Shown here: positions 18,672 to 26,886 of the stretch, in pieces | Position numbering within the stretch: position 1 is the stretch's first letter | Layout of the letters: every line of letters starts with the position of its first letter | Source: an uncultured Collinsella sp. | GTDB lineage: Bacteria > Actinomycetota > Coriobacteriia > Coriobacteriales > Coriobacteriaceae | Assembly: GCA_902491345.1 (NCBI GenBank) | Contig: CABUHI010000013.1 | Span: 1-56,035 of the forward strand | Length of the DNA stretch: 56,035 nt | Direction of reading: 5' to 3' | The notes under the pieces: model-generated | Seen by the model: the letters and a program-made list of their open reading frames with translations, nothing else | Told to the model about the DNA's origin: nothing | The model's database searches: none | Program-made: the position numbers and the translations under genes

Positions 18672-20768
18672 TTACTTTTTGCGGGCAAGCTCACCGATGT
18701 TGGCAATGCCGAAGAAAACGGCCTCGAAGCGGTTGAGCAGCTTAAGGCGATTATCGCGGAGCTGCTCGTCCTTGTCCATGACCATAACCTCATCGAAGAA
18801 GCGGTCGATGGGGGCGCGCAGGGCGGCAAGGGCCGCAAATGCGGCCGGGTAATCCTCGGCAGCAAGGGCGGCGTCGACAGCGGTCTGAGCAGCCTCGGAG
18901 GCATCGGCAAGCGCGAGCTCGACCTCGCCCATCAGGGCGCGGTCGTACTCCGCACCCAGCTCGGGCTTGGAGATATGCGCGGCACGGGCATAGGCCGTCG
19001 CCAGGTTGTCAAAGGTCTCGGCGTCGTTCTTGCGAGCCTCGTCGAGGGCGGCGCAGCGGGCGAAGAAGACGGACGGGGCGATGATGTGCACCGCAGAGAC
19101 GGCGGCAACGGTATCGGCCGGGATCTTTTCGTCGCGGGCCATGCTCACCAGGCGGCCATGGAAGAAGTCGCGAACCTGCTGGGCGACCTCGGCGGCGTCG
19201 AACTCAATGCCCTGCTCACTATAGAGCTCGAGCGCAAAGTCGATGAGCGACGTGGGGTCGATCGGCAGGCGGTCGCGCAGGATGTTGATGATGCCGATAG
19301 CGGCACGACGCAGCGCATAGGGGTCGGAGGAGCCGGTCGGGGGCTCGCCGATGGCAAAGATACCGGCAATGGTATCGAGCTTGTCGGCACAGGCCACGAT
19401 GCAGCCAGCGGTGCCCTCGGGCAGCTCGTCACCGGCAAAGCGGGGACGATAGTGATCGCGAATGGCGTGGGCGACCTCGTCGTTCTCCCCCATCGCGGTC
19501 GCGTAATAACCGCCCATCACGCCCTGCTGGCTCGTGAACTCGACGACGGCGTTGGACACCAGGTCGGCCTTGCACAGGTGCGCGGCACGGCCGGCGTCAG
19601 CTGCCAGATGAGCACCCAGGTGTGCCTCACGGGCAATAGCGAGCGCGAGCTGCTCGATGCGCTCGGACTTGGCGAGCACGCTACCGAGCTTCTCCTGGAA
19701 GGCGACCTTGGCCAGGCGCTCACGGAACTCGTCGAGGGAGATCTTCAGGTCCTCCTCGTAGAAGAACTTTGCGTCGTCCAGACGGGCGCGCACGACGCGC
19801 TCGTTGCCGTCGATCACGCGCTCGGCGTTCTCGGGCTTGCTGTTGGAGACGACCACGAACTCACGCGTGAGCTTGCCCTCGCCGTCATAGATCGGAAAGT
19901 AGCGCTGGTTAGTGAGCATGGACTCGCAGATGATCTCATGCGGGACCTTGAGGAACTCCTCATCGAAGGTACCGACGAGCACCGTCGGCCACTCGCAGAG
20001 GTTAATGACCTCCTCGAAGACCTTCTTGGGCGTGTCGACATGACAGCCGGGGCGAGCGGCCTCAACTTCGGCGATACCGGCAAGGATGGCCTCGCGACGA
20101 CGCTCGGCAGAAAGCACGCCGGCGTCCTCGAGCACCTGCTCATAAACAGCGGGGCTGGCAACCACATGGTCGCCAGGGCCAAGTACACGATGACCGCGCG
20201 TGGTGTTGCCGCTCGTCACGTCGGCAAACGACACGGGCACGACATCCTCGCCCAAAAGGCAGCAGATCCAGCGGACCGGACGAACAAAGGTCGCATGCTC
20301 ATGACCCCAGCGCTGGCTGCGGTAGTTGGGCCACTGCAGGCCGGCGATGGTCTTCTCGCACAGAGCGGTCAGAATCGGCGTAGCCGGTGCGGAGGGAATA
20401 TTCTTCTCGGCGAACACATACTCGCGACCGTCAGTGTCCTCGCGACGGACCAGGTCTTCGGCAGCCACACCGCACTTGCGGGCAAAGCCCTGGGCGGCCT
20501 TGGTGGCGTTACCGTCAGCGTCGAAGGCAATGTTGGCCGCGGGGCCACGCTTGACCTCGTGAACCTCATCGGTCGCGGTGGCGACGTCGGCAACGAGTGC
20601 AGCCAGGCGACGCGGACTCGAGATCACGCGGACCTCGCCGTGGGCCAGACCGGCCTCGTCGAGGCCCTTGGCGATCATGGTGCCAAGCTGCTTGACGGCA
20701 TTGTTCAGCGGTGCAGAGGGCATTTCCTCCGTACCGATCTCAAACAGGAAATCCTTAGCGTCTGCCAT
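18672..20768 (-). CDS. glyS: Glycyl-tRNA synthetase beta subunit
   Basis: Beta chain of the heterotetrameric bacterial GlyRS, which binds tRNA-Gly. Recognised from FLFEIGTEEMPSAPLNNAVK at the N-terminus, FVRPVRWICCLLGEDVVP, TRGHRVLGPG, NLCEWPTVLVG, ADLVSNAVVEFTSQQGVMGG and SDPYALRRAAIGIINI (HD-like domain), with the C-terminal anticodon-binding domain after it. Length 698 residues is standard. It starts three bases after the glyQ stop. A two-chain GlyQS rather than the single-chain archaeal/eukaryotic type is notable for an actinobacterium but expected in Coriobacteriia. Confidence 0.97.
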   Translation of the reverse strand: MADAKDFLFEIGTEEMPSAPLNNAVKQLGTMIAKGLDEAGLAHGEVRVISSPRRLAALVADVATATDEVHEVKRGPAANIAFDADGNATKAAQGFARKCGVAAEDLVRREDTDGREYVFAEKNIPSAPATPILTALCEKTIAGLQWPNYRSQRWGHEHATFVRPVRWICCLLGEDVVPVSFADVTSGNTTRGHRVLGPGDHVVASPAVYEQVLEDAGVLSAERRREAILAGIAEVEAARPGCHVDTPKKVFEEVINLCEWPTVLVGTFDEEFLKVPHEIICESMLTNQRYFPIYDGEGKLTREFVVVSNSKPENAERVIDGNERVVRARLDDAKFFYEEDLKISLDEFRERLAKVAFQEKLGSVLAKSERIEQLALAIAREAHLGAHLAADAGRAAHLCKADLVSNAVVEFTSQQGVMGGYYATAMGENDEVAHAIRDHYRPRFAGDELPEGTAGCIVACADKLDTIAGIFAIGEPPTGSSDPYALRRAAIGIINILRDRLPIDPTSLIDFALELYSEQGIEFDAAEVAQQVRDFFHGRLVSMARDEKIPADTVAAVSAVHIIAPSVFFARCAALDEARKNDAETFDNLATAYARAAHISKPELGAEYDRALMGEVELALADASEAAQTAVDAALAAEDYPAAFAALAALRAPIDRFFDEVMVMDKDEQLRDNRLKLLNRFEAVFFGIANIGELARKK

Positions 20769-20771
20769 GGC

Positions 20772-21683
20772 TTACGCCACCTCACCTTCCTGGTCGGCAT
20801 TCTCGTTGACTCCGGCGACCTCGGCCATGTAGGCCTCGCAGCAGGCCTTGGCGACGGCGCGGACGCGCAGGATGTAGTTGGCACGCTCGACCGCGGACAG
20901 CGCGCCACGGGCATCGAGCAGGTTGAAGGCGTGGCTGCACTTCATGACGCAGTCGTACGCCGGCAGCGGCAGCTTGCGCTCCAGACAGGAGTGGCACTCG
21001 GCCTCGTAGTCGTCAAACTTCTGACGCATCATCTCGACGTTGGCAACCTCAAAGTTGTAGGCGCTGAACTCGCGCTCGTTCTCGAGGAACACGTCACCAT
21101 AGGTCATGGGCGTGCCGTCGGGCAGGTAGCTCCACACCAGGTCGTAGACCGAGTTGACGCCCTGGGCGTACATGGCGATACGCTCCAGGCCATAGGTGAT
21201 CTCGACGGGCACGGGGTCGACCTCGATGCCGCCCACCTGCTGGAAGTACGTAAACTGCGTGACCTCCATGCCATTGAGCCAGACCTCCCAGCCAAGGCCC
21301 CAGGCGCCAAGGGTCGGGCTCTCCCAGTCGTCCTCGACAAAGCGGACGTCATGGTCGTTGGGGTCCAGACCAATGGCGGCCAGCGAACCCAGGTAGAGCT
21401 CCTGAGCGTTGACCGGCGAGGGCTTGATGAGCACCTGGAACTGATAGTAGTGCTGCATGCGGTTGGGGTTTTCGCCGTAGCGGCCGTCGGCAGGACGGCG
21501 GCAGGGCTGCGCATAGCAGGTGCGCCACTCGGCGGGACCGAGCGAGCGCAGCGTGGTCGCGGTATGGAAGGTACCGGCACCGACCTCGGAGTCATAGGGC
21601 TGCATAATGACGCAGCCCTGCTCGCCCCAGTACTGCTGGAGGCGCAGGATGATGTCTTGGAAGGAAAGCGATGAAGCGTTCAT
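20772..21683 (-). CDS. glyQ: Glycyl-tRNA synthetase alpha subunit
   Basis: Catalytic class II chain of GlyRS. Visible: LSFQDIILRLQQYWGEQGCV, MQPYDSEVGAGTFHTATTLR, QPCRRPADGRYGENPNRMQH, WESPTLGAWGLGWEVWLNGM and GVNSVYDLVW. Length 303 residues is standard. It begins ~60 bases after lepB with no T-box or other leader that I can see. Both subunits sit inside a long operon starting at rpsP. Confidence 0.97.
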   Translation of the reverse strand: MNASSLSFQDIILRLQQYWGEQGCVIMQPYDSEVGAGTFHTATTLRSLGPAEWRTCYAQPCRRPADGRYGENPNRMQHYYQFQVLIKPSPVNAQELYLGSLAAIGLDPNDHDVRFVEDDWESPTLGAWGLGWEVWLNGMEVTQFTYFQQVGGIEVDPVPVEITYGLERIAMYAQGVNSVYDLVWSYLPDGTPMTYGDVFLENEREFSAYNFEVANVEMMRQKFDDYEAECHSCLERKLPLPAYDCVMKCSHAFNLLDARGALSAVERANYILRVRAVAKACCEAYMAEVAGVNENADQEGEVA

Positions 21684-21742
21684 GCCTCTAATATCCCCTC
21701 GTCGAAACGATTACACGGTTAGGTACTGTACTATAGCGGTTT

Positions 21743-22306
21743 TTAGTCGATAGCGCCGATGCGGTTGAGCGGCCAGTAGCGAACGAGTGCCACGGCCATT
21801 AAATCGGAGCGGTCGACCGGCCCAAAATAGCGGGAGTCGGCTGAGTTCTCTCGGTTGTCGCCCATCACCCACACACACCCGTCGGGGACGGTGTAGGGAT
21901 AGCTTACCTGAGCGCCGGGCGCTTGGACCGAAAGCGGCCAGCTCATGCCCGTCGTATAGTCCTCGTCGAGCGCTTGGCCGTCAACGACCACCTTGCCATC
22001 CTGCAGGTCGACCGTCTGGCCGGCCGTGGCAATAACGCGCTTGACAAGAACATCATGCTCGGAGGTGCCATCGGGGTTGTGAAACACCACGATATCGCCC
22101 TGCTTGACGGGCTGACCGAGCTCGAGGCTCACCTTTTGTGCCAAGATCTGGTCGCCAATCTCGATCGTGGACTCCATGGAGCCGGTGGGCACCACAAAGG
22201 GCTCGACCACAAACGAGCGAATCAAGAAGGTGGCCACGAGCGCGATCGCGATGACCACGATCCACTCAAAAGCGCCCCTCAACGCGGAATGTTGCGTAGG
22301 AACCAT
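21743..22306 (-). CDS. lepB: Signal peptidase I
   Basis: Type I signal peptidase, which cleaves signal peptides outside the membrane. One N-terminal membrane helix (FEWIVVIAIALVATFLI), the nucleophile in VPTGSMEST, the catalytic Lys in DVLVKRVIA, and the box VWVMGDNRENSADSRYFGPV. Length 187 residues is typical of Gram-positive enzymes. The start is placed at ATG 22306, five bases after GAGGAG; a GTG at 22312 overlaps the trmD stop but leaves no spacing. It sits between trmD and glyQ in the operon. Confidence 0.96.
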   Translation of the reverse strand: MVPTQHSALRGAFEWIVVIAIALVATFLIRSFVVEPFVVPTGSMESTIEIGDQILAQKVSLELGQPVKQGDIVVFHNPDGTSEHDVLVKRVIATAGQTVDLQDGKVVVDGQALDEDYTTGMSWPLSVQAPGAQVSYPYTVPDGCVWVMGDNRENSADSRYFGPVDRSDLMAVALVRYWPLNRIGAID

Positions 22307-22308
22307 TC

Positions 22309-23067
22309 TCACTCCTCGCTCTGCGAATACGAAGCGTCCAAAATCTCCTGCGCGTACGCACGCTCCTCGGGCGTGAGCCGCGCCGTCTCGATCAGATCGG
22401 GACGCCAGCGGCAGGTGCGCTCGATGGCGTTCTTGCGACGCCAGGCATCGACCTTGGCGTGATCGCCGCTCACAAGCACCGGCGGCACGCCCTCGCCGTT
22501 GAACTCGGCAGGACGGGTGAACTGCGCGTACTCGAGCAGGCCTCCGTCCTCGGCGGTCGAGAACGACTCGTCGACGTTGCTCATCTCGTCGCCCAGGGCG
22601 CCGGGAATCAGGCGTACGACGGCATCGGCAACGACCATAGCGGGAAGTTCGCCGCCCGTAAGTACGTAGTCGCCGATCGACAGACGCTCATCGGCATACG
22701 CATACGCACGCTCGTCGACGCCCTCGTAGCGGCCGCACACAAACAGCAGGCGCTCACTTTTGAGCAGGCGCTCGGCCACATGCTGCGTAAAGGGCTCGCC
22801 ACAGGGGGTGAAGAACACTACGGTGGGCTTGGGACCCTCGGAGCTGATGGCCTCGATGGCCTCGGCAATAGGCTCGACCTTCATGAGCATGCCCTGCCCG
22901 CCGCCGTACGGCTCGTCATCGACGGTACGATGGCGGTCGTGCGTCCAGTCGCGCAGGTTATACGCCTTAAAATCAAAAAGGCCGGCCTTGCGGGCGCGGC
23001 CCAAGATCGATGTGGACATGACGGGCTCAAACATCTCGGGAAAGACCGAAAGGGTCTCGATCAGCAT
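22309..23067 (-). CDS. trmD: tRNA (guanine-37-N1)-methyltransferase
   Basis: TrmD makes m1G37 next to the anticodon of tRNAs reading CNN codons, protecting against +1 frameshifts. SPOUT fold: METLSVFPEMFEPVMSTSIL-type N-terminus, YNLRDWTHDRHRTVDDEPYG, GGGQGMLMKVEP, FVCGRYEGVDERA and the knot SIGDYVLTGGELPAMVVADA. 252 residues. GGAGG five bases before ATG. Operon rpsP-khpA-rimM-trmD is the conserved bacterial arrangement, here without rplS, which stands alone 8 kb away. Confidence 0.97.
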   Translation of the reverse strand: MLIETLSVFPEMFEPVMSTSILGRARKAGLFDFKAYNLRDWTHDRHRTVDDEPYGGGQGMLMKVEPIAEAIEAISSEGPKPTVVFFTPCGEPFTQHVAERLLKSERLLFVCGRYEGVDERAYAYADERLSIGDYVLTGGELPAMVVADAVVRLIPGALGDEMSNVDESFSTAEDGGLLEYAQFTRPAEFNGEGVPPVLVSGDHAKVDAWRRKNAIERTCRWRPDLIETARLTPEERAYAQEILDASYSQSEE

Positions 23068-23077
23068 GTTGTCCTCC

Positions 23078-23599
23078 CTACTTGTCCATATCGATCAGGC
23101 CGTCCATAACGTGGACGGAAATTGTTCCTTTGTCGGGAAGATCGAGCACAACCTGCTCGATCACGGGAATCAGTACCTCGCCGTACCGATCACCCTCGAC
23201 AACCCAAACATCGTTAGCGGGCGTCGACATGATCTCGACGATCGTGCCGAGCGAACCGAAGCGCTCGTCGACCACCTCGCGACCCATCAGGTCGGTATAG
23301 GCAGCGTCGAGCGAATCGAGCTCAAAATCGTCACGATTTGCCAGCACGTAGCATCCCGTGATACCCTCGGCGGCCGTCAAGTCGTCAATGCCCTCAAACG
23401 AGACCAGATCGCCATCGCCCGTATCGGTGACGGACACGACCGTGCAAAAGCGGTCGCGCTTGAGCGCCGGCGGCGTCAGGGCGACGCGCATACCAGGCTC
23501 TAATACAGAAGGAAGCCCCCGCAGCGGCTGCGCGAGGACCTCCCCCTTCCTTCCGTGCGGCTTGACCACACGGGCGATGTTTTTGTACTGGGACCTCAA
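23078..23599 (-). CDS. rimM: Ribosome maturation factor RimM
   Basis: RimM binds S19 and assists maturation of the 30S head. N-terminal RNA/protein-binding domain around IARVVKPHGRKGEVLAQPL, and a C-terminal PRC-barrel domain (DLMGREVVDERFGSLGTIVE, LIPVIEQVVLDLPDKGTISV). 173 residues. Start is TTG 23599, just after the khpA stop and with AGGA very close, so the start is less sure than the identity. Confidence 0.94.
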   Translation of the reverse strand: MRSQYKNIARVVKPHGRKGEVLAQPLRGLPSVLEPGMRVALTPPALKRDRFCTVVSVTDTGDGDLVSFEGIDDLTAAEGITGCYVLANRDDFELDSLDAAYTDLMGREVVDERFGSLGTIVEIMSTPANDVWVVEGDRYGEVLIPVIEQVVLDLPDKGTISVHVMDGLIDMDK

Positions 23600-23603
23600 G
23601 GTC

Positions 23604-23888
23604 CTAGCCCAGAACCTCTACCTCGACAGCAGTGTCGAGGCGAGCGGCCAGTGCACGGGCGAGCGTGCGAATGGCCTTGATGGTACGGCCACGACGGCCG
23701 ATGACCTTAGCGACGTCATCCTCGGCGACCGAAACCTCAATCGTAGAGACGTCGTCACCATCGATGACCTCAAGGCTCACGGAATCCGGGTCGTCGACGA
23801 TCTGAACAACGAGATATTCGACGAGATCGGCGATGCGATCTGAGAGCATTGCCTCACCCTCGAGCTGTGCAGCGTCAACCTCAGGCAC
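23604..23888 (-). CDS. khpA: KH-domain RNA-binding protein KhpA (YlqC family)
   Basis: Small RNA-binding protein of the KhpA family, which pairs with KhpB in Gram-positives and affects cell division. Single KH domain with the GxxG loop in AKVIGRRGRTIKAIRTLARA. The N-terminal helix ADLVEYLVVQIVDDPDSV also matches. GTG 23888 follows GAGGAG by six bases. Three bases separate the rpsP stop from it, and it precedes rimM, which is the usual place for this gene. 94 residues, slightly longer than the ~77-residue average because of an N-terminal extension. Confidence 0.93.
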   Translation of the reverse strand: MPEVDAAQLEGEAMLSDRIADLVEYLVVQIVDDPDSVSLEVIDGDDVSTIEVSVAEDDVAKVIGRRGRTIKAIRTLARALAARLDTAVEVEVLG

Positions 23889-23891
23889 GAT

Positions 23892-24233
23892 TTACTCCTC
23901 GGCGCCCTCAGCGGCCTCAGCGGCAGCCTTAGCGGCCTCGGCCTCTTTGGCGAGCTGCTTCTTGGACTTCTTGACGACGGTCTCGGTCTTCTCGCCCTCG
24001 TTGGCGGCCTTGACCAGAGCGGCGACGGCGTCGGTGAGCTGAGCGCCCTTGGACTGCCAGTCGGCGATCTTCTCGAGGTCGAGGTTGATGGTCTTGGGGG
24101 CGGTCATCGGGTTGTAGCGGCCAACCTCCTCGATGATACGACCGTCACGCGGGGCGCGGGAATCGGCGACGACGACACGGTAGTACGGACGCTTCTTAGC
24201 GCCGTGACGAGCAAGGCGAATCTTGACTGCCAA
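23892..24233 (-). CDS. rpsP: 30S ribosomal protein S16
   Basis: S16 stabilises the 16S rRNA 5' domain. LAVKIRLARHGAKKRPYYRV and DGRIIEEVGRYNPM identify it. The start is TTG 24233, six bases after GGAGGAG; upstream codons in this frame include that binding site. Beyond the usual ~80 residues there is an Ala/Glu/Lys tail (KKQLAKEAEAAKAAAEAAEG), giving 113 residues. First gene of the long operon rpsP to ppdK, with two promoter candidates in the gap toward dinB. Confidence 0.97.
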   Translation of the reverse strand: MAVKIRLARHGAKKRPYYRVVVADSRAPRDGRIIEEVGRYNPMTAPKTINLDLEKIADWQSKGAQLTDAVAALVKAANEGEKTETVVKKSKKQLAKEAEAAKAAAEAAEGAEE

Positions 24234-24289
24234 AGGAAACTCCTCCAACCAAGCAGCTTTAGGCTGCAACTACAAACAAACAGTTGAAC

Positions 24290-24318
24290 ATAATACGCCA
24301 TCGACGCGGGCAGGTGAA
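24290..24318 (-). promoter_or_regulatory. rpsP proximal promoter candidate
   Basis: Minus strand TTCACC (24318-24313), 17-base spacer, TATTAT (24295-24290). Leader of ~50 bases with a small GCAGC/GCTGC hairpin. Confidence 0.55.
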
Positions 24319-24362
24319 GTCCGTGAGACCAACTTCTTCGGTGTAGTCGAGGGCAAATCCAT

Positions 24363-24390
24363 ATCTTAGACAAGAATTCGGGATTTGCAA
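24363..24390 (-). promoter_or_regulatory. rpsP distal promoter candidate
   Basis: Minus strand TTGCAA (24390-24385), 16-base spacer, TAAGAT (24368-24363), ~130 bases before rpsP. It overlaps the region upstream of the divergent dinB, so the two transcription units share a 200-base control region. Confidence 0.55.
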
Positions 24391-24422
24391 GCACATACAC
24401 GCACCCCACATGAGCTGCGCGG

Positions 24423-24459
24423 TATACTCATGACATGGAAAGACGCGAACATACATACG
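24423..24459 (+). promoter_or_regulatory. dinB -10 box and LexA-box-like site
   Basis: TATACT at 24423-24428 lies seven bases before the dinB ATG (24435), so transcription would begin at or next to the start codon and the mRNA would be leaderless; no Shine-Dalgarno sequence is present. CGAACATACATACG at 24446-24459 matches 12 of 14 positions of the Gram-positive LexA consensus CGAACRNRYGTTYG. It is inside the first codons, where repressor binding could block elongation. Confidence 0.45.
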
Positions 24460-25688
24460 GTTATGAGGATGCCACGGGCGTCACGCCGCCTCCCTGGACG
24501 GGTCCGGCGGTGGGCCTGATGGACCTCGATGCGTTTTTTGCGAGCGTGGAGATGCTCGATCATCCCGAATGGCGCGGAAAGCCGCTCATCGTGGGCGGAG
24601 ACGCCGATTCGCGTGGCGTCGTGTCCACGTGTTCGTATGAGGCGCGTCGCTTTGGCGTGCACTCTGCCATGGCCTCGGCCGAGGCGCGGCGCTTGTGCCC
24701 GCAAGCCATTTGGACGCACGGGCACTTTGATCGCTACCGCGAGGTGAGCGCGCAGGTCATGGCGATTCTCGCTGACGAGACCCCGCGCGTTGAGCGCGTA
24801 TCCATCGACGAAGCCTTTATCGATATCACACCGGGTCGCTTTGCGCCCGAAGACCCGCTGCTGGTTGCGCGGCGTATAAGCGACCGCGTGGCAGGGCTGG
24901 GAGTGACCTGCTCCATTGGCGTGGGCTGCAACAAGACGGTCGCAAAGATCGCAAGCGAGCGGGATAAGCCGTTTGGGCTGACCATCGTACGCCCCGGAAC
25001 CGAACAGCGCTTTTTGGCCGCGCTGCCGGTATCTGCCATGAGCGGCATCGGGCGCTCGGCCGAGGAGCGACTGCGCCGCATGCGCATCTACACCCTCGGC
25101 GAGCTTTCGCGCGCGCCTGAGTCCACACTGGCCTCTATTTTTGGCGTCAACGGCGAACGCATGCGCCAGCGTGCGCTGGGACTCGAAATCTCCGAAGTCA
25201 CGAGTCTCGATGAGGAGCGCGAGGTCAAGTCGGTCAGCAATGAACGCACCTTTGCGAAAGATTTGACTGAGCGTGGGGATATTGAGGCGGCGATTGCGCT
25301 GCTGGGAGAGTCAGTGGGCCGCCGTCTGCGCCGTCAGGGACTAACAGGCGCCACGGTGACGCTCAAGCTTAAGTATTCGTATGGCAGCGGGCGTACGGCA
25401 CAGCGCCGGCTGCCTCATCCGACCGACGATGAGAACATCTTCGTGGCGGTTGCACTCGAACTGCTCGACAACATCTGGCAGGAAGGCATGCACGTTCGCT
25501 TAGCAGGCATCGGCATGAGCGACTTCGACCATCAGGGCGGCATCCAGACTGACCTGTTCTGCGAAGTCGACGACCGCGGAGCCCAATCGAGCGACCGTCG
25601 CGACCTCTCAGTCGCTATCGACGCCGTCCGAGACAAATTCGGCGACACCGCCCTATCCTTCGGCCGCCAATCCCGCTTCGACGATTAG
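24435..25688 (+). CDS. dinB: DNA polymerase IV (Y-family)
   Basis: Translesion DNA polymerase. Palm residues are visible in GLMDLDAFFASVEMLDHP and RVSIDEAFIDIT; further motifs are STCSYEARRFGVHSAM, SIGVGCNKTVAKIASERDKP and the helix-hairpin-helix around MSGIGRSAEERL. The little-finger domain follows to ~residue 370, then ~45 residues that end in SFGRQSRFDD. No clear beta-clamp motif was identified at the C-terminus. It is the only plus-strand gene in the first 45 kb, divergent from rpsP, and converges on the rsfS operon end. Confidence 0.96.
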   Translation: MERREHTYGYEDATGVTPPPWTGPAVGLMDLDAFFASVEMLDHPEWRGKPLIVGGDADSRGVVSTCSYEARRFGVHSAMASAEARRLCPQAIWTHGHFDRYREVSAQVMAILADETPRVERVSIDEAFIDITPGRFAPEDPLLVARRISDRVAGLGVTCSIGVGCNKTVAKIASERDKPFGLTIVRPGTEQRFLAALPVSAMSGIGRSAEERLRRMRIYTLGELSRAPESTLASIFGVNGERMRQRALGLEISEVTSLDEEREVKSVSNERTFAKDLTERGDIEAAIALLGESVGRRLRRQGLTGATVTLKLKYSYGSGRTAQRRLPHPTDDENIFVAVALELLDNIWQEGMHVRLAGIGMSDFDHQGGIQTDLFCEVDDRGAQSSDRRDLSVAIDAVRDKFGDTALSFGRQSRFDD

Positions 25689-25698
25689 TCCCTAAGGC

Positions 25699-25741
25699 AA
25701 AAAGAAAGCCGGGTAGCTGCGGAAAACCGCAACTGCTCGGC
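25699..25741 (-). terminator. Terminator of the obgE-to-rsfS operon
   Basis: Minus strand: fifteen-base stem GCCGAGCAGTTGCGG / CCGCAGCTACCCGGC with G-T pairs and a TTTT loop (25741-25708), followed by TTTCTTTTT. It lies ~40 bases after the rsfS stop, between the convergent dinB and rsfS genes. Confidence 0.85.
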
Positions 25742-25752
25742 GATATGCGTGA

Positions 25753-25786
25753 GGGTAGCTAAACCCCGTCTCAAATGAGCTACTAG
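25753..25786. repeat. Dispersed palindromic repeat, copy 2
   Basis: GGGTAGCTAAACCCCGTCTC then AAATGAGCTACTAG. Its reverse complement shares GTAG, ATTTG, GACGGGG and TTAGCTACCC with the left arm at 51376. The last bases overlap the rsfS stop codon. Confidence 0.7.
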
Positions 25787-26238
25787 AGGAGGTCGAGGGG
25801 AAGCTGGGGAGCGTCGCCCCAGAGTTTCTCGAGGCGGTAGAAGTCGCGGGCTTCGGGAGTGAAGACGTGGACGACAACCGAACCGTAGTCCATGAGCATC
25901 CAAGTCTTCTGCTCGCGGCCCTCGATGGAGAACGGATGCTCGCCGCAAGCCTCGGCGACCTTCTCCTCGATCTCGTCGACAATTGAATCGACCTGGCGGT
26001 TGTTGGCACCGGTGGCAAGCACAAAGTAGTCGCACACATCGGAAAGCTCGGTCAGGTCGAGCACCTGAACGTCCTCGCCCTTCTTGTCGTAGGCGGCCTG
26101 CGCGGCGGCGCGGGCGACATCCTCGGCGGCGACACCGCTCGCGGACAGCGAGGCGGCAGTGCGGTCGGACGTGGCGGCGAAGCTCTTGTGCTCCACACGT
26201 TCAAGAATCTGCTCGTCGGTCATGGTCTCGTCGGCCAT
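25783..26238 (-). CDS. rsfS: Ribosomal silencing factor RsfS
   Basis: RsfS binds L14 and blocks subunit joining when nutrients are short. C-terminal ~105 residues are the Iojap domain: KKGEDVQVLDLTELSDVCDY, FVLATGANNRQVDSIVDEIE, and MLMDYGSVVVHVFTPEARDF-YRLEKLWGD. About 45 residues before it (Ala/Thr/Glu-rich, low complexity) are not seen in most homologues. Last gene of obgE-nadD-yqeK-rsfS; AGAGG six bases before ATG 26238. Confidence 0.95.
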   Translation of the reverse strand: MADETMTDEQILERVEHKSFAATSDRTAASLSASGVAAEDVARAAAQAAYDKKGEDVQVLDLTELSDVCDYFVLATGANNRQVDSIVDEIEEKVAEACGEHPFSIEGREQKTWMLMDYGSVVVHVFTPEARDFYRLEKLWGDAPQLPLDLL

Positions 26239-26265
26239 GGAATACCTCTTTCTAGACAGCCCGAG

Positions 26266-26874
26266 CTAGCGTAGCTGGGCGTAATGGTTGTAAATCGTAA
26301 TAGCCGTGGGATAAAGATAGCGCCCGGACTGGATCACATAGACCAGACCCTGCGCAAAACAGGAGAAGAACAACTCATCGAGCGTCGACTCCCCCACCAT
26401 CTCGCGCAGGGCATGCGCATAGTCGCCGTGGCGGTTGGGCTCGATGGCATCGGCCACAAAGACCACCATATCGAGCGGCGTCATGTCGCAGGCACCCACG
26501 GTGTGACGGTCGACAGCCTGGAAAACGGCCGGCGACAACTCGGGGAAAAGCTGCGGAAGCTCATAGGCGGCAACAGGGCCATGCAAAAGCGGCGTCGCGG
26601 CGGAAGGAGAGCCGGCAATCTTAATGCCGTAATGCAGAGCGCGCGTGACCAGCTCGTCGTCGGAGAGCACTTTGTCCCAGTCATGGATCAGGCCGGCGGC
26701 AGCGGCATCAAAGCGGTCAACGCCGTAGACCTCGGCCAGATGAAGTGCGGTCTCGGCAACACCCAGCGAATGCACATAGCGCTTGCGCTTATTCTTCATG
26801 CGAACATCGAGCAGCTCTTGAATGCGCTTGAGCAGCGCGCGCTCATCGCCCTCAAACTGATCCTCTACCGACAA
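26266..26874 (-). CDS. yqeK: YqeK-family HD hydrolase (Ap4A phosphohydrolase-like)
   Basis: HD-domain protein; the family hydrolyses diadenosine tetraphosphate symmetrically. Metal ligands: His in KRYVHSLGVAE, the HD pair in AAGLIHDWDK, His in LLHGPVAAY, then DRHTVGACDMTPLDMVVFVA and Asp in VADAIEP. 202 residues is near the family size. TTG 26874 is preceded by GGGGG at six bases. Genomic place between nadD and rsfS is the classic context of YqeK, which supports the call. Confidence 0.92.
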   Translation of the reverse strand: MSVEDQFEGDERALLKRIQELLDVRMKNKRKRYVHSLGVAETALHLAEVYGVDRFDAAAAGLIHDWDKVLSDDELVTRALHYGIKIAGSPSAATPLLHGPVAAYELPQLFPELSPAVFQAVDRHTVGACDMTPLDMVVFVADAIEPNRHGDYAHALREMVGESTLDELFFSCFAQGLVYVIQSGRYLYPTAITIYNHYAQLR

Positions 26875-26886
26875 CGTAGACCCCCA

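Noticed and set aside
18420..21674. 1084-codon open frame on the plus strand opposite glyS/glyQ and the PPDK regulator
   Set aside because: Antisense shadow: the minus strand encodes clear GlyRS alpha and beta subunits here. Long stop-free antisense frames follow from the high-GC codon use; the product has repetitive Val/Gly/Leu/Asp composition and no motif.
21684..21742. T-box or other riboswitch before glyQ
   Set aside because: Only 59 bases between lepB and glyQ, no T-box sequence or specifier hairpin.
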